A DNA stretch of 64,000 bases from Acridotheres tristis (GCA_037013685.1 CM072897.1:21836143-21900142), one strand, 5' to 3'; positions 50,301 to 63,269 are shown, counted from the stretch's first letter. Numbers and translations: made by a program. The notes: generated by a model from the sequence alone, not told the origin.

Positions 50301-51099
50301 CTAAATGATCAGCAGCTCCAAACAGACTCAAGCAGGTATGGACACCCATCCAGGCTGGAGTCCACACAAAGCAGGCATTAGGCAAAGGCTCAAACGTTAT
50401 CAGCACAAAACACAGCAGCCTCTGTAGCCAAGCCCCCAGGCAGAGGGGTTTGGGATGTTTTTTGATAAATCTCTCTACCTGTCAGAGACTGAATGCAGGA
50501 CACCAACCCCCCAAAAACAAGAGAAACTCCTCACTGCAAGTGGCTGATGCGGAAGGGGCAGAGGCAACAGCTCAGAGACACATCTGAGGTGCTGATTTCA
50601 TTGAGGTGGGATAGGAATGGAGGGCTGGAAACACTAATCTGTTTTTAAGAGTAATTCTGTTTTGGTACGTTTCATTCCTGTGGATCTGTTATTCAAAAGC
50701 ATTTCACTGCTTTTGAATGAAAACAGCTTCTCTGGCTCTTCTGAGTCCAGAAACTCTTGCAACTTATTGCCACCCAACCTGGAGACACAATCCTCCACTT
50801 GTGATGCTACAGTGTGGTTGGGAGGCCATAAAGAAAAGGAGCCATGAGAACATGGAAAACGAGGAACTGAGATCCCATTTCCAGGCAGCCACCTTGACAA
50901 TTTAGGTGAGTGTGAGTCCTGCAGTCCATTCTGCAGGAGACATCAGCCCCCCTGTGTAACGCCAGGGTTTGGCACCACTCAGATCAGTGAGAATTTGGCT
51001 CTGGCTTCCCGAGGAACTGAACTGAGCCTCTGAATGAAGGGACCCAACGCTCAGCAGGATGCAAAGCAAGTCGTGTCCGAAAGGCAGCGCTGTGCTGAA
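47313..51099 (-). other. 5' intron of CAPN15, distal part
   Basis: Intron next to the candidate first exon. Contains an AT-rich simple tract at 47716-47790 and otherwise unique-looking non-coding sequence. No open frame with protein-like composition. Confidence 0.45.
47716..47790. repeat. AT-rich low-complexity tract with ATA/AATAAA units
   Basis: Alternating T-rich and ATAATAA-rich sequence. Contains several AATAAA strings on the plus strand without any gene context. Confidence 0.7.
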
Positions 51100-51151
51100 G
51101 CCGGGAGGTGAGCAGCTGAGCGGGTGAGCAGGTTCCTCCCCTCCTCCTTAC

Positions 51152-51327
51152 CTTCGCAGCCGGTGCTGTAAGTGCTGGTGCTGCCGTGTTATAAGGGCAC
51201 TTTCCCACACGGGGCCACCGGGACTGCTCCTATACCAGCCCACGGCCGGGTGCCCCGGGTAGGGCGAGCTACTGAAGCCATGGTCCGACTCCGTCTCTGC
51301 GGCCAGCGATGAGGCAGAGCTCCCCAT
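51152..51327 (-). CDS. CAPN15: candidate first coding exon of CAPN15 (N-terminal extension)
   Basis: Seen: an ATG at 51327 with A at -3 and G at +4 opens 58 codons plus two bases, ending at a good donor, GAAG|GTAAGG (51152/51151). The frame begins [18 protein letters not shown] and ends HLQHRLR. Joining to the acceptor at 25466 completes a Ser codon, adds seven codons (HSHSPGS) and enters the known CAPN15 ATG in frame, giving about 1154 residues. MGSSAS fits the N-myristoylation consensus (Gly2, small residue at 6). Inference: this is the CpG-island first exon of CAPN15, as the human gene also has distal 5' exons. Alternatives are that it is 5' UTR only, belongs to another transcript, or that further small exons intervene. 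I do not recognise the peptide from memory. Confidence 0.5.
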
Positions 51328-51366
51328 GGTTCCCCCCTGCCCAGGCCTGCTGAGACTGAGCCTAGG

Positions 51367-51387
51367 TTAGGTCCAAGCCAGTGGCAT
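51367..51387 (-). other. upstream mini-ORF in candidate 5' leader
   Basis: An ATG followed by five codons and TAA, 39 nt before the strong-context ATG at 51327 and in the same frame. If the leader extends this far, this uORF could tune translation of the extended isoform. The TAA also shows the extended frame starts at 51327 and not further upstream. Confidence 0.35.
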
Positions 51388-51484
51388 GGGCAGCTCGGGT
51401 GGAACGGGCGAGGCGCTGCGGCATGGGCTGCTGCAGAGATCCCAGCACGCTGGACAAAGGAAGGTCGGTTCTGATCAGAGTTGG

Positions 51485-51550
51485 AAAACAAAACAACAAA
51501 CAAACACAGAGAAAGGGGAAAAAAAGGAAAGAAAAAGAGAGAAAGATAAG
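51485..51550. repeat. polypurine tract upstream of CAPN15 exon 1
   Basis: About 65 bp of nearly pure A/G with AAAC units at the left, immediately upstream (minus sense) of the CpG-rich first-exon region. Confidence 0.75.
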
Positions 51551-53425
51551 GTACGATTTCAGCATCAACCTCCAGTTTTAAAGCCTACCAATGCATGCTC
51601 TGATCAGGGTCCCCATCCCAGAGCTCACTGGGATGGGAAGGGCTGTGTCACTGAAGAGATGGGGAGTGTGGGGGCTCTAGAAGAGGCTCCCCTCAAGTTA
51701 AGAATCAGGAGTTCCTTGGCACAGGGAAGCACAGCAAAGCCCAACACAAAGCCCTTCACACATGGGAAAGAAGCAGAAAATGGGACAAGTCAGGCCCACC
51801 TGGAGCCCAAGCAGCCCCTGGGGACTGCACACATCAGGTTAGTCTGTGCTCTGACTGGCACACCAGTTTTAGTTACTCAGCTACAAGGACTGGACAGCTT
51901 GTGTGCTTACATGTAAAATAAAATATACTTCTTTTCCCGTCTCCCACTAACACCCCGGTAGGACTGAAACTGGACGAACTGGGGATCTGCACAAGTATTT
52001 TCTGTCACTGTTCACTTTCAGCTCAAGGCAAGTTTTAGCTGATCGTGAGCATGCTCCTACCCACAGAAGCAGGTCTGGGGCTTTGCTCCTCCTTTTCTTT
52101 CTCTCTCTTTCCTACTTTTCAGAATTTATTCCTCAAGCATCCTCACAATTAGACTCCAGAAACACTTCATGTCCTCTGTATTAAAAGAAGTTTAAACACA
52201 CACAAGTCTCTCCTTCAAGTGAAAAGGCAGGACAATCTGGATGCGTGTCAGGAGCAATGGATCAAGGTAACATTTAACAGAGCAAGAAAGAAGTAACAAG
52301 GAAGATGGAAAAATTAGCACAGCTGAGCTTATTCAATTACCCGCCAGGATTTAAGGAGATGAATGAACTACAGAAAGACCTTTGCGAAGAAACTACTTTT
52401 GCCATAAAAAGGCTGAGATGAGGAGTCCTAAAATACAGCTTTTCAATCCCAGGATTGATCTAAGGGATCAAGAAAGACCTTGATAGATAATAGACTCTCA
52501 AAAGCAGCAGCTCAAGGAGCAGGTGCAATTTTGCTACAAGCTCAATACCAGAATGTGCCTGCATTAGGTCATTAATTGGAGAATGTTAACTGCTCTGTCA
52601 CAGTCTCTGTAGCCTGCAAAGCCGGGATGAACCAAAGAAATCTGAAAAAAGCCCAAGAACGCAGTTTTCTCTGCCTCCTCCTTGCTTTAATTGGGCTGCC
52701 TCGCTGCTGTACGTCAGCCACACATCCCCACTACCCAAGAGCAAGGTTTCACTTTTTTCAAACAGTTACTTTGTAACAAATCTGATTTTCTGGCTAAATG
52801 GAAGGCACACGATGTAAGGGGAAAAGCATTTCCAAGTATCATCAACTCAGTCTATATGGAGACATCAGTCATCCCACACTTGTGGTGTCTCTGGCTTTTC
52901 CACCCCATCCCAAGGGCCCTACGTGCTCCAGCAGCAAAGGCACAGGGGATGCAGGTCTTACACCTACTAGAAGAACAAACTGTCTCTTACCTCAAAACTC
53001 GGGTTCTATCATGATAAAGTACATAAGTAAAGGCAAGCTGTGTAGAGCAGCCTCTCATTGCAGGCTGAGCCAAACAGAGGAAGGATGCCCAGGCATCAGT
53101 AGCTTTTTCCCTCTTGAGCTGGGTTAAACTGCCACATAAAGCAATTCCACAGCCTAGTTCAAGACCAATTCCTCAAGCTGGTAAAGCTGAACCCTTTGCT
53201 TCCTCCTGCTGCCCATGGAAAGGCCAGTTTTAACTCATCCCCAGAGGAGCCAGACGTGCCTGCTGCCTGCATCGCTGCTGCTCCCCCAGCCCGTCTCCTC
53301 CACCAGCTCCACACCAGGGAGCCACAACAGGCAGCTCCACTCCGCAGGGAGGGGAAAGGCTGGGAGCCCTGCATTAACACCTGCAGTAAAACCCCACGGT
53401 GGGTGGAGCTGGGAGAGGAAAGGAG

Positions 53426-53435
53426 CTATAAATAG
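53426..53435. promoter_or_regulatory. MEF2 consensus / TATA-like site
   Basis: The same decamer CTATAAATAG, about 2.1 kb upstream of the candidate first exon. Read on the plus strand it could also be a TATA box about 30 bp before a possible start near 53460. Confidence 0.35.
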
Positions 53436-54556
53436 GTGGAGGATAACGTAGCTAAGTCGGAGTGATCTCCGAGACTGTCTGGTCTAACTGGGCTGCTTGG
53501 CTGTGAGCGCTGCATGAAATCGGATTTCTCCAGGCAAAGCAGTAAATCCCTCTCCTCAGGGTCACCCTCATGCCAGGTGAGAGCAGCCAATGAATGATAT
53601 TGAAGGGGGAACGTTGACCAAAGGTGGGGAGAGGGAGAACCAGTTTGAGAACAGGAGTGGGCAGCAGTGCTACAGCCCAATGCAAAGCATGGACGTGCTC
53701 ACCATGCTGAGCCCCAAAACGCCTTTGGCCAACACTAAACAAATGAGGAGCCTCCAAGAAGTCAAGGTGAGAATGGAAATTGCACCCCAGCAAGGGAAGG
53801 AGTCAATTAAAGACGAAGAAAGCCTCTCTGGAAGCACTCAGCCTTATTTTTGAGGAATTTCTGCCACTGGGCAGGGAGATGCCCCAGGAGATGAACTGCA
53901 GGCACCTGGCTGAACAGGGGAGTTCACTTCAGTCACCAAAAAGGAAGCAAACTGCCAAGAGCTCCTCTGTCTTGGCAGGAGGGAGCAGGAATTTTCCTTT
54001 AATTAATAAAGCACTACTTCCACCTACCTAATCTGGAGAGAAAACAACAATGTGAACAGATTGAAGTGTCTTGAGAAGGGTGGATCTCACTCATGGAAAT
54101 TAACAGTTAAGCACCTTAGCAAGATGCTGAGGTTGCATTTTGGTTTTCTGCCCCTCACAGCTGCAATAATTACCAGGTTTGAACTGACGCTGTGTAACTG
54201 CTCCTAAAATATAATTTCCAAAATAAAAGCAGGTTTGATCTCACCACCCCTAAGCCACTCACAGCTGCTTACCCTGATCTGTGGTACGTGATGCAGACCC
54301 TTTCTCAAATTCTCCACCAGGCCCCGGGCAGCAGGAATGTACAGGGTGTGCAGGACAGCAAAACTGTCCCATGGAGCTCCTCCTGCTGCCAGGACAGCAA
54401 AGCAGCTGCTGGATGCTTCCACATAACCTTATTCCTCCACACCAGTGAGCAGTGCTGACCCTTCGGCCCCAGCTCTCATGTCACAGGAAGGGTGGGGATC
54501 TACCCAACCCCCTTTCCTTCCCTCCAGTTTCAAAGTAGGCTTTGGCTCTGAAGAGA

Positions 54557-54583
54557 GCAAAAAAAAAGAAAAAAAAAAAAAAG
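54557..54583. repeat. poly(A)-like tract
   Basis: Interrupted A run; no adjacent coding sequence to suggest a retrogene. Confidence 0.75.
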
Positions 54584-55207
54584 GGAACTAGCCCATGTGT
54601 TTCAGTGCATCTAGGAAGTTGCAGGATCAACTTTTCCTAGCACGAGCCCCAAGCTCTTCCCTTTGGCATGCAGCAGGAAGAACAGACAGAGGTCCCTGGA
54701 GCCGCCTCAGCCACTGAGGAAATCGGTGAGGCAGACTCACCCCAGCTGGTCCCACGTGCAGCAGCCCCTCTTTGTGATGGATACCCCACACTCCTTTTCC
54801 TAGTAATTTAGTGATCCACATGGCACGAGCCAGCTTTGCTCGTGCTTGAATATTCCAGCCTCTCTTGGTTCTCAGCCTTGGAAACTCAGGGACAAGACTT
54901 TGCCACTTCATTCATTCCTCTACTCCCCCAGCCTATAAATCAAGTCAATTCTGAACTACTCCCTTGCTCCAGGGAAGATCCAGGAATGAAAATACCATCA
55001 GACATACTGAACTCCAGACAGCTCTGGTCTGAGGTGAGGGCCAGCAGCTGGCCCAGGAGAAGGTTCACCATGTACCTGAGGGAAATACATCCCCCAAAGC
55101 TGTGCCCAGAGGAAGCTGCAGGAGACTTTCTTCTAAGATTGAAGCTGAACTACCAGCCCTTCTCCTCCCTCTGCTGTGTGAGCTCCTCTGCCTGGGGGCT
55201 GACTAAG

Positions 55208-55365
55208 AACCACAGAATGTCCTGAGGTAGAAGGGACCCATAAGGATCATGAGTCCAACTCCTGGACTCCTCAACAATCCCACCCCATGCCTGAGAGCAT
55301 TCTCCAAACACTCCTGGAGCTCTGGCAGCCTCGGGGCCATGACCATTCTCTGGGGAGCCAGAAGT
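55208..55365 (-). mobile_element. CR1 LINE 3' tail
   Basis: GAACCACAGAATGTCCTGAG start with the GGGACCCATAAGGATCATGA block; resembles the copy at 33168. Confidence 0.82.
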
Positions 55366-58300
55366 GCTGGGATCTGGGACCACTGTCACCAGCAAAGGAG
55401 GAGCTCTCTGCCTTCAGTCCCATGTAGGCTGCTGCTGGCAGGGAGAAACCAGGGCTCCTGAAGAGCTCCCATTGTCCAGTGCCCACACACAGCCCTGGAG
55501 GAGCAGCCTCCTCTCTGGGGACTGCAGGATGTGACTCACACCCTTAAACACCAAGGAGCTCAGGGGCAGCTGCAGGAGCTGGGGCTGTGTGGGGGCATCG
55601 AGCTGGAGGAGAGCACTTCAGACATCCTGAAGGAATGGGCAACCCTTGGCCCCCCACCAATCCTGCCTCTATGCACAGCAGCTCTCCCCTGAAGGAGGCA
55701 CATGCTCAGGGAAGCCAGGGCAAGCAGGGAATGCTGTGCAGGGCTGGGAGGGTGCATAGCAGCTTAAGGTTATAAAGTCCCAGAGCAGGTTGGGATAGCT
55801 AAGAATGCAGAGGGGAGTGTCTGATGGTGCTATGCTAGCCAAGGAAGGGAAAGGAGCTCAAGCATTTGTGTGATCTAGCCAGCCTGCAGCTCCAGCCAGG
55901 GTGGCAGGACCTGAGGCCATGCAAAACCAGGCACCAAGAGCATGGCTGGAATTCACCAGGCTGAGATGACCCTGAGAAAAGAAATAACCCCAGGAAAGGA
56001 AGGGAAAAATCCTCTATTTTTCCACAAGGCAGCAGGGGAAGAGCAGACAAGCAACAAGACACCCACCTCAGGCAGACAGAGCACTGAAATCCAAGCTGCA
56101 AAAGCCAACTCAACGAGAGCTCCAGGGCTCAAGAGCAGCAGGAGCAATTGAGCTGGAACACTCTGTGCTGAGCACACACAGTGTCCTGTGCAGGTGTCCT
56201 GCACACAGCTGGGGACAAGACAAAGTTTTGCTGCTCCTTCTCCCTGCCCTCACGTGCCAAGCCAGCCCAAGTGCCGCAGTCTTGGCAGGAAGTGAAGGTG
56301 TCAGCAAGTTCCAATTCCTTGCAAAGCTTCTAGCAGGGAGGGCTGGGAAGGCACCTCCAAGGACAGACTGAGGCAGGGCTATAACTGGAGGGATGGGACA
56401 GGGGTTGGTGCATTCAGCTGGGAGGGGAGAAGCTTTTCCAGCCCTCGTGCTCCACCACAGAGTTCCTGGGGTCCCGTGACTCAGAAAGCTCTGCCTTACT
56501 TGCCAGGTAAGTCCTCAGGTGTGCAAGGCACGAGGATGACAAGCAGTGTGAAAGCACTGCACGTGGGAGGACAGAAAAGGGAGCAAAGGGTGAAACTCAC
56601 CCACCCAAATGTTTGTTCTGGGGCAGAGGGAAGAGGGAAGAGAGTCAGATATTCTGGTCTTGCAGGAAACTGAGGGGACAGGAAGCTTTAAGCGAGCTGT
56701 TTTCCAGGTCTTGGTGAGAAATAGAGCAGTACACCACTTGCAGAGATATCACTAGCTGAAATGCACTGTCTGGAAGCAGATTTCCAGATGGGCTATTAAC
56801 GAGGTAACAAGATAATTGAACCTGGAGCCCTAGACAAGCACAGAACAGGATCTCACACTCCATGCTACAAAGCCCAGAACAGCAGCACATGTCTCTGGCC
56901 ACAGACACCAACATGCAATGGCAAGCTTGAGGGTCTTTACCTTTTTCAGCTGCCTTGAAACTGGTTCTGGCCCAACTTTAGCCCAGAAGAAATTCATATA
57001 CAGCAGCTGAATTGAGCTAAGCTGCATTTAATGCCCAGCACTGACTTCATATATATGCAGGCAGAGGAAGAGGTGTCTGAAGCCTGAAGTGAAAGATTGA
57101 TAGGAGAAACAGATGTACTGCAGAGCCAGCTTAGCCACAGAACAACTACCATCAAAGTCTGAACAAAGTTTCCTCTTCTCCCTTGCACTGGACACTGGAA
57201 ACCAGTGACAGATAATCCAGGGAGCTACTGGAAATCTATCCCAGTCACTTTGAAAGAGGGGATTACACGGATCTGAAAGGGCAATCAGCATCTTAATCAC
57301 AAGCTGGAGGGAGAAAAAGAGGAGAAGCAGGAAGGTTTTTTCAAAATAAGAGTAAACTTCAAACCTCATCTCCACCAACAACTGCAAAGCAGTAGCTGAA
57401 CGAGCATGAAAATAGCAACAAGGGCACTGCTGCAGAAGGGTCTGAGTAAACACACATTTAAGAAAACCCACACAACGAAATCCCCACAACCCCAGTGCTC
57501 TACTAAGTTAATTAGCACTGCTCCAGTGAAGTGCAATGTGCTGGTGTATCCCGCAGTTCCTGGCCAATTGTGGGTGACTCTGGAGCACACCATGGCGTGG
57601 GTGGGCTGGCAGGGCCCTCTGAGCCCCAGCAGCAAGGAAATGCCACAGAGACACTCACAGGGCAAGAAACCAAACAACACAAGCCACAGCATCCAATCCC
57701 GAGCAGCTTTACCAGCAGATCTCATTTCCAGATCTTTTCCTCCCCGTGTTTATAATCCTTGCAGCAGAGTTCTGTCATCCTACTCAGCTCACAGGCTGCC
57801 CCAGCTACAGAAGATGTCAGGCTGAAAAATCACCCCGACAGACTGCCTGCTGAGACCAGTTGCATTATAAAAACAGGAAGCTCTTGCCTGCCTGCTCCCA
57901 ATATGCTATGGATTTAATGGGAAGGAGCATACGCAGGGATGCTTTGCAAGAAGAGCACACACATGGGACTCCTGCCAGGAAAAATGCATCTTGAGTAACA
58001 CATGTGCTCTTAGTTTCCTCTTTTTTCACAAAGGTTTAACTACACTCTGAGCTACCCAGCAGCAATAAACCACTTTTTTCCCCTCTTTCTCACTTATAGC
58101 AGAGTGTTGCTTGGTAAACAGCAGATCTTCCTGTCTGAGGCTGTGCCAGCCTGTGCTGAACAGAACTGTTGTTATTGCACATTCACAGCTAGAGATAAAC
58201 ATGAATAAGAGCCACGAGTAACAGCCAGGCACTGGCTCTTCAATACACTGCTTTATCAGGTTCACCTTGATTCAAATGTTTCTGACATCTCTCCCCTCCT

Positions 58301-59593
58301 GAAGGGGCAAGACGGCACAAGTAGCAAGGACAAACATTAAAAAAGAAGACAGAAATGACAGCAGCACAAAAAGCACTCTTCTGTACTTGTACATTCACAA
58401 ACTGGGCAGCTCACAGCTCCACCTGCACTTGAAACACTCAAAAGCACAATAAGGAAACAAATGGGCCCAGCCAACCCAAGCTGCCCAAATGGGTAAACAA
58501 AACAGCCTTCAGCACATTTCTCAGGACAAATCTCCATCCAGAGCCACAACTGCTGCAGGACATAAAGGTTACAGAGAACCAGGGAAGGTAAAAAATGTGC
58601 AAGTCATCATCTCATCTGCAAACTGACACTCCGCAACGACACAGGCACAACAAACCAACCCAGGAAAAGTGGACACTGGAAGTGTGAGGAGGGTTTCTAA
58701 CCTTTCCAAGAGCAGATCTCTGGACCAGCTGCTCCAGAAGCACTGGGGAAAAAAGCACAGCATGAGTTCCAACAGTTTGTTCCAGGAGAAGTTCATGACC
58801 TGCATGAGATGACTGCTCATCTTCAGCAGCACGGAACTAGACTTGATGACCCATGAAGTTCCTTCCTCCCAATCACTCAGCAACCCAAATTCACAGAGGC
58901 CCAGACACAGCACAAACACGAGGTCATTCCCAAAAGGACAGCAGGGATTGTATCTTCAGATCATGCTAAGCTGACAGATAAGCAGACGAAGGGCTGGCCA
59001 CTGCAGAATAGAGGGGAAGAGAATTGCAGCAAGAAACAGTCTCACAGCCAGTGAAAACTCAGGGCACAGACTTGGAAAGCAAAGTCTGAGAGACAGGAGG
59101 TAGAGATGTTCCCTGAGCACACTGTCCTCAGACACTCCAGTCACAGCTTTCATTCTAACACAGATTAGACAGACAGTAAATATATCATTTGCCCAAGACA
59201 CATCCAGTTGCATCCCTTCCTAGAGACAGCTCCAGTCCTCACTGCAGTGCCCTGCCCAAGCCACACAGGCAGCAGCACCTGGCTGTCTCCTGCCCTTTTA
59301 ATGCAATTTGGCTTTCCCTGGCTTTCATCAGGCACCACGTCCCAATTTCCAACCAACTGGCCTAGATTTAAGCCAACACATCTCTGGCTGTGCCTCAGGC
59401 AAGCATAGAGGTGGGAGAAGCCTGTCAGACAATGGTGCCATTTGGCATTTCCATCACAAACAATCAAGAGATAAAACACTAGAACTGCTGAGAGCTGCAC
59501 AAGAGACTCCTGCCTTCCCCAGGAGCACAGGAAACCAGGAGAATAGGGAGGTGGGACAGACTCAGGGGGCAGAGAGGAAGTCCCTTGTCTAGA

Positions 59594-59745
59594 ATTATAG
59601 AATCACACAATGGTTTGGATTAGAGGGAACCTTAAAGCCCATCTCCTACCACCTTCCACTAAACCAAGCTGCTCCAAGTTTCATCCAAGCTGCCCTTGAA
59701 CACTTCCAGGGATGGGGCAACCACAGCTTCTCCAAGCAACAGGAA
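59594..59745 (-). mobile_element. CR1 LINE 3' tail
   Basis: ATTATAGAATCACACAATGG start, then GAACACTTCCAGGGATGGGG. About 150 bp, with a small internal deletion near CACCTTCCACTAAACC. Confidence 0.85.
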
Positions 59746-62576
59746 GCACAGCTCACCACAATCATTTAATGCAAAAACACTGCATTACTGCTTACCCCTC
59801 TCTACCTCCAGATGACACCTGAAAAACGCATCAATCCTTCTGCACACTGATGTGGCAGCCATGCCATTGCTTCTGTTAGGAGATTATACTGTATTGAAAT
59901 TATAGGTGTGGAGTAACACCTGGTACAAGGAAGTGATACAAACAAAACAGTGCCTGACACCACCACAACCCTCCCCTCTCCCCACCAGAGTAGTTTTACT
60001 GGCTCACTCTCTCCATCACAAGTGCCTCCTCTTCAGCTACACCAGTACAGCTGGAATTGTAGGATGTGTTCAATTACACACACCTTAGGCAATATCTTGT
60101 GGCAACAGTCATTTGAACAAACACAATGGTCATATGAGGAAAAGGCTGTACTCTGAGAGGGCTGAAACACAGCACAGATGGTTTGAGTAATGGTGGAGCA
60201 AAGCCAGCCACGAGAGGTACCTCCAGCACGGGGAGGGAGCTGAGCTTTAACCAAGAGCTGCTGGCTGCATCCTGAACCAAAAGTGCAGATGGAGAGGAGA
60301 TCATGTTACTGGAGTCACTCCCTCGTGCCTTGCAAGACACATCAGCTGCCTGAGCCTTGTGTGGTGCTGCACACCCCCAGGCTCCCCTCCAGCAGGCTCT
60401 GCTTGCTAAGACATGGCAAGGTCAGGCAACAGGAACAAGGGCAGTAGCTTTTGGAAGACATTCCAAGGCTGCATCAAAACAGATCCAAGAGCAGGAATGC
60501 CACCTCATCTCTCTCACCCATGAGAAGATGCTGTGGTGGAGATCTGACCAATACCTGCCTGGTGACAGTCACCACCTGAACACCAGAGTGCTCATGGCCT
60601 CCAAAGCTATGAGAGGTTCCTGCAGATCTTCTGCTGTGGCTGGACACCAGCAACACATAAACATCCAGCCAAACCAGGTGGGTCAACATACAGCAAGCAC
60701 TGGTGTCCATTTGATTAATCCAAAGCCCCAATCTGGATGAGGCCACATCAACCTGGATCATTTGAATCCAAGGACAACACCAGCACACACTGCAAACGTA
60801 TCCTGACGGTCCAAGCTCAGGCTGGCTTCCCACCACCTCGTCCTGCCTCCATAGCACAGGCTCTGAGTGCCCAGGCTGAGAGCAGCCCAGCCACATAAGG
60901 CACAACACAGTCACCTCTCTGTCCCAGGGGGCTGGGAACTGCCACAGCTCTGTGGTTACTGCAGGCAAAGCTCTGCAAAGTTTCTTCATTTATTGCCCTG
61001 CCTCAAACACACTCTGCAACAGTCATGCAGTTTCCACTGCTTAAGATTGCAAGGTGCTGGAAGACCCCACAATTTCTCTTCCACTCTCACAGTTTCTTCT
61101 CCACCATGAGAGAACCAGAGGACATTGGCATCCCCACCCATTTAAGCGTGCAGCCTGCACACAGACAGCATGGAGACACTCAGAGAAGGAATTCAAACAA
61201 GGAAAAAAGACAAGAAAGAGAGGCATGAGAGACACGAAGCAGGGTAACTGTGCTCACAAACCAGACGAGAGAAATCTCCTTCCTTCCAGCCCCTCCCAGC
61301 CCAGCTGAGTCACAAAAGCCTCTCACCCAACACAATTCCTGCCTGGCAGGTCCAGGGGCAGTCGCTAGAGGGTCAGCTTGGTGTCCCTGGTCCCGAGCAG
61401 CCACTGCTGGCACCCGCTGAGTGGAGCATGCTAGAAGGTCCCTGCACCAAGCACTGGGAGCACACCAAGCCCGGAAGGAGCAGCTGCTGTCCCAAGCTGC
61501 TGGACAGAGAGAAAAAAGGCATGTAAGAAAAAATGACTGCTGAGACTTCAGGCCCATCAGCATGGCACCAGCAGAGACAACCAACCTTACATTTTTGGTC
61601 CCTCAATGAGTATCCTCTTGAACTCCAGCACACAGAGGGCTCTGTGCTTCCCAGGACATCCCAGCTGGAGCTTGGTCCCTCCTGGAGATAGCTTTTGGGT
61701 CAGCTCTTCACTTGTGCTCTCAGAACCTCTGGCTGTGACTTTACAGTTCCGTGCCCACCACTGGCCCCACTCCCTGCCAGCAGCTGCTGCTCAGCATCCT
61801 GGTGTGAGTTGTTATCAGAGCAGGGAGTGCCACACCTCGGGAGCACAGCAGGATGGAGTGGAGGAGGACTCTGGACAGCTCTCAACAATTAGCAGCAGGG
61901 CAGGAGCTCCCGAGGGGCTGGACGGGAACGCAGCGATGTCTGGCGGGGCACGCTGCCTGAATGTTCAAATACAGAAACAGATGTTAATTACTCTGCATAG
62001 CCAGGACATCATTAGCAGCTACATCTCCTGGAGATTCTGAAGCACAAATTCCTCTGATTATGCCAACATGCCCATCCCACCCCCAGAAGCCATGACGTTT
62101 GAGTAGTTGCCTCGGCAAACCTCCCTCCTCCGAGATATTTTCCCTTTCTCCTTCATACTCTCTGCTCTCAAAACAACCTGTTTTAATGAAATTCCAGCTT
62201 TGGGAAAGTGCTGTCTCCTTTGGGACAGGCTTTTAGCAGATGGAGGCAACAAGAACCCTTGTACATAAGTGTCTGGCTCTCCACCACACTCTTACTTCCT
62301 CTATTTCAGGTTGGGGTGGGAGGACAAAAATAAGGATTCAGCTGGCACTATGTGAACAGCCTCTTTAGCAGCATGGCAGAGCAAGAGAACCCATTCTGCC
62401 CCCTCACCTTGCTCACCATCCCCACAGCCACAGCACCAGATGCAGCTTGATACCCCTGGGGTAGGTGATGGTGAACTCACAAAGAGCTTTTCTCTTCCAG
62501 TACTCCCCACCACTGGGGAGAGAGCAGAGGGAGGAATGGGCAAGTGACACTCAGGGACCAGTGATGAGTAAATAAG

Positions 62577-62640
62577 CGATTGATTCAGGAATCCTTCAGG
62601 TTCAAAAGGACCACCCTAATCCTTTTAGCCCAAGGGTCTG
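62577..62640 (-). mobile_element. possible CR1 tail remnant
   Basis: AGGAATCCTTCAGGTTCAAA and AGGACCACCCTAATCC resemble a degraded CR1 3' end of the older subfamily. Short and weak. Confidence 0.35.
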
Positions 62641-63269
62641 GGCAGCTACCCAGGGAATTCCAGGCACACAGCACCTCTGAGGCACTCACTGAGCTGCTCC
62701 CACACTGGAAGGAGATTCAGGAGAGTAAACGAGGGACTGAGACCAACACCAGCAGACAGAGCATCCCCCAAGTGCTACATCCCATCATTATCCTTGCATA
62801 CACCATGGGATAGGAAGGGAAAGCAGTCAGCACCCAGCAGCTCAGCACAGACCTGCTGGGCTGGGCTGGAATTCCAAGGACTTCCAGAGCTCTGCCTGCT
62901 GGCCAGAGTCTGCAGGAAGCAGACTGACAAGGGCCAAGCTGGAGAGCAAGACCTTGATCACATCGGTGCTGCAGCCTCTGTGGATGGCCAAAGGAGAGGA
63001 CAGAGCTCAGCATACAAGGACTCTGGTGCTGTGCTCCCACTTCCATGGAGCAGCACAAACATAGGGAATTTGCTGCCAGTTAAATTGTCCATGAGTAACT
63101 TTCTCTGTTCTTTCTCTGTTTTTGTTACAGGAGCAGAAGGACACAAGTTGGGAAGCTGCCTGTGATATCCTCAGTAAACTGAAATCACCCGGGCTGGGGC
63201 TGGGACTGGGAACAAGATGCTAAAGGGGAAACTCTGGTGCTGATGCCTGGAAAGGCTGACATGGAACAC

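Larger units (their letters stand above)
51100..51430 (-). promoter_or_regulatory. CAPN15: CpG-rich promoter-like region of CAPN15
   Basis: Local CpG density is clearly higher than in the surrounding 25 kb of AT-balanced intron and flank. It spans the candidate first exon and its leader. No TATA box is obvious upstream on the minus strand, consistent with a CpG-island promoter. The transcription start is not determinable by eye. A polypurine tract lies just upstream (51485-51550). Confidence 0.5.
51551..55207. other. upstream flank of CAPN15, non-coding
   Basis: No gene seen. Contains an A-rich tract (54557-54583) and a CTATAAATAG site at 53426-53435. Short ORFs are chance-like. Confidence 0.45.
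55366..63265. other. upstream non-coding region
   Basis: No exon could be supported on either strand. Two CR1 tails (59594 and, weakly, 62577) are the only recognisable elements. In mammals RAB11FIP3 and a lincRNA lie upstream of CAPN15; none of their exons was recognised here. Confidence 0.4.

Noticed and set aside
51386..51916. 176-codon plus-strand frame starting MGSSGG near the CpG region
   Set aside because: It runs through the polypurine tract giving Lys/Glu low complexity; no donor or family similarity. Resemblance to the minus-strand MGSS start is coincidental.
58790..58875. possible CR1 tail
   Set aside because: Only a loose GACTTGATGACCC match; too short to call.
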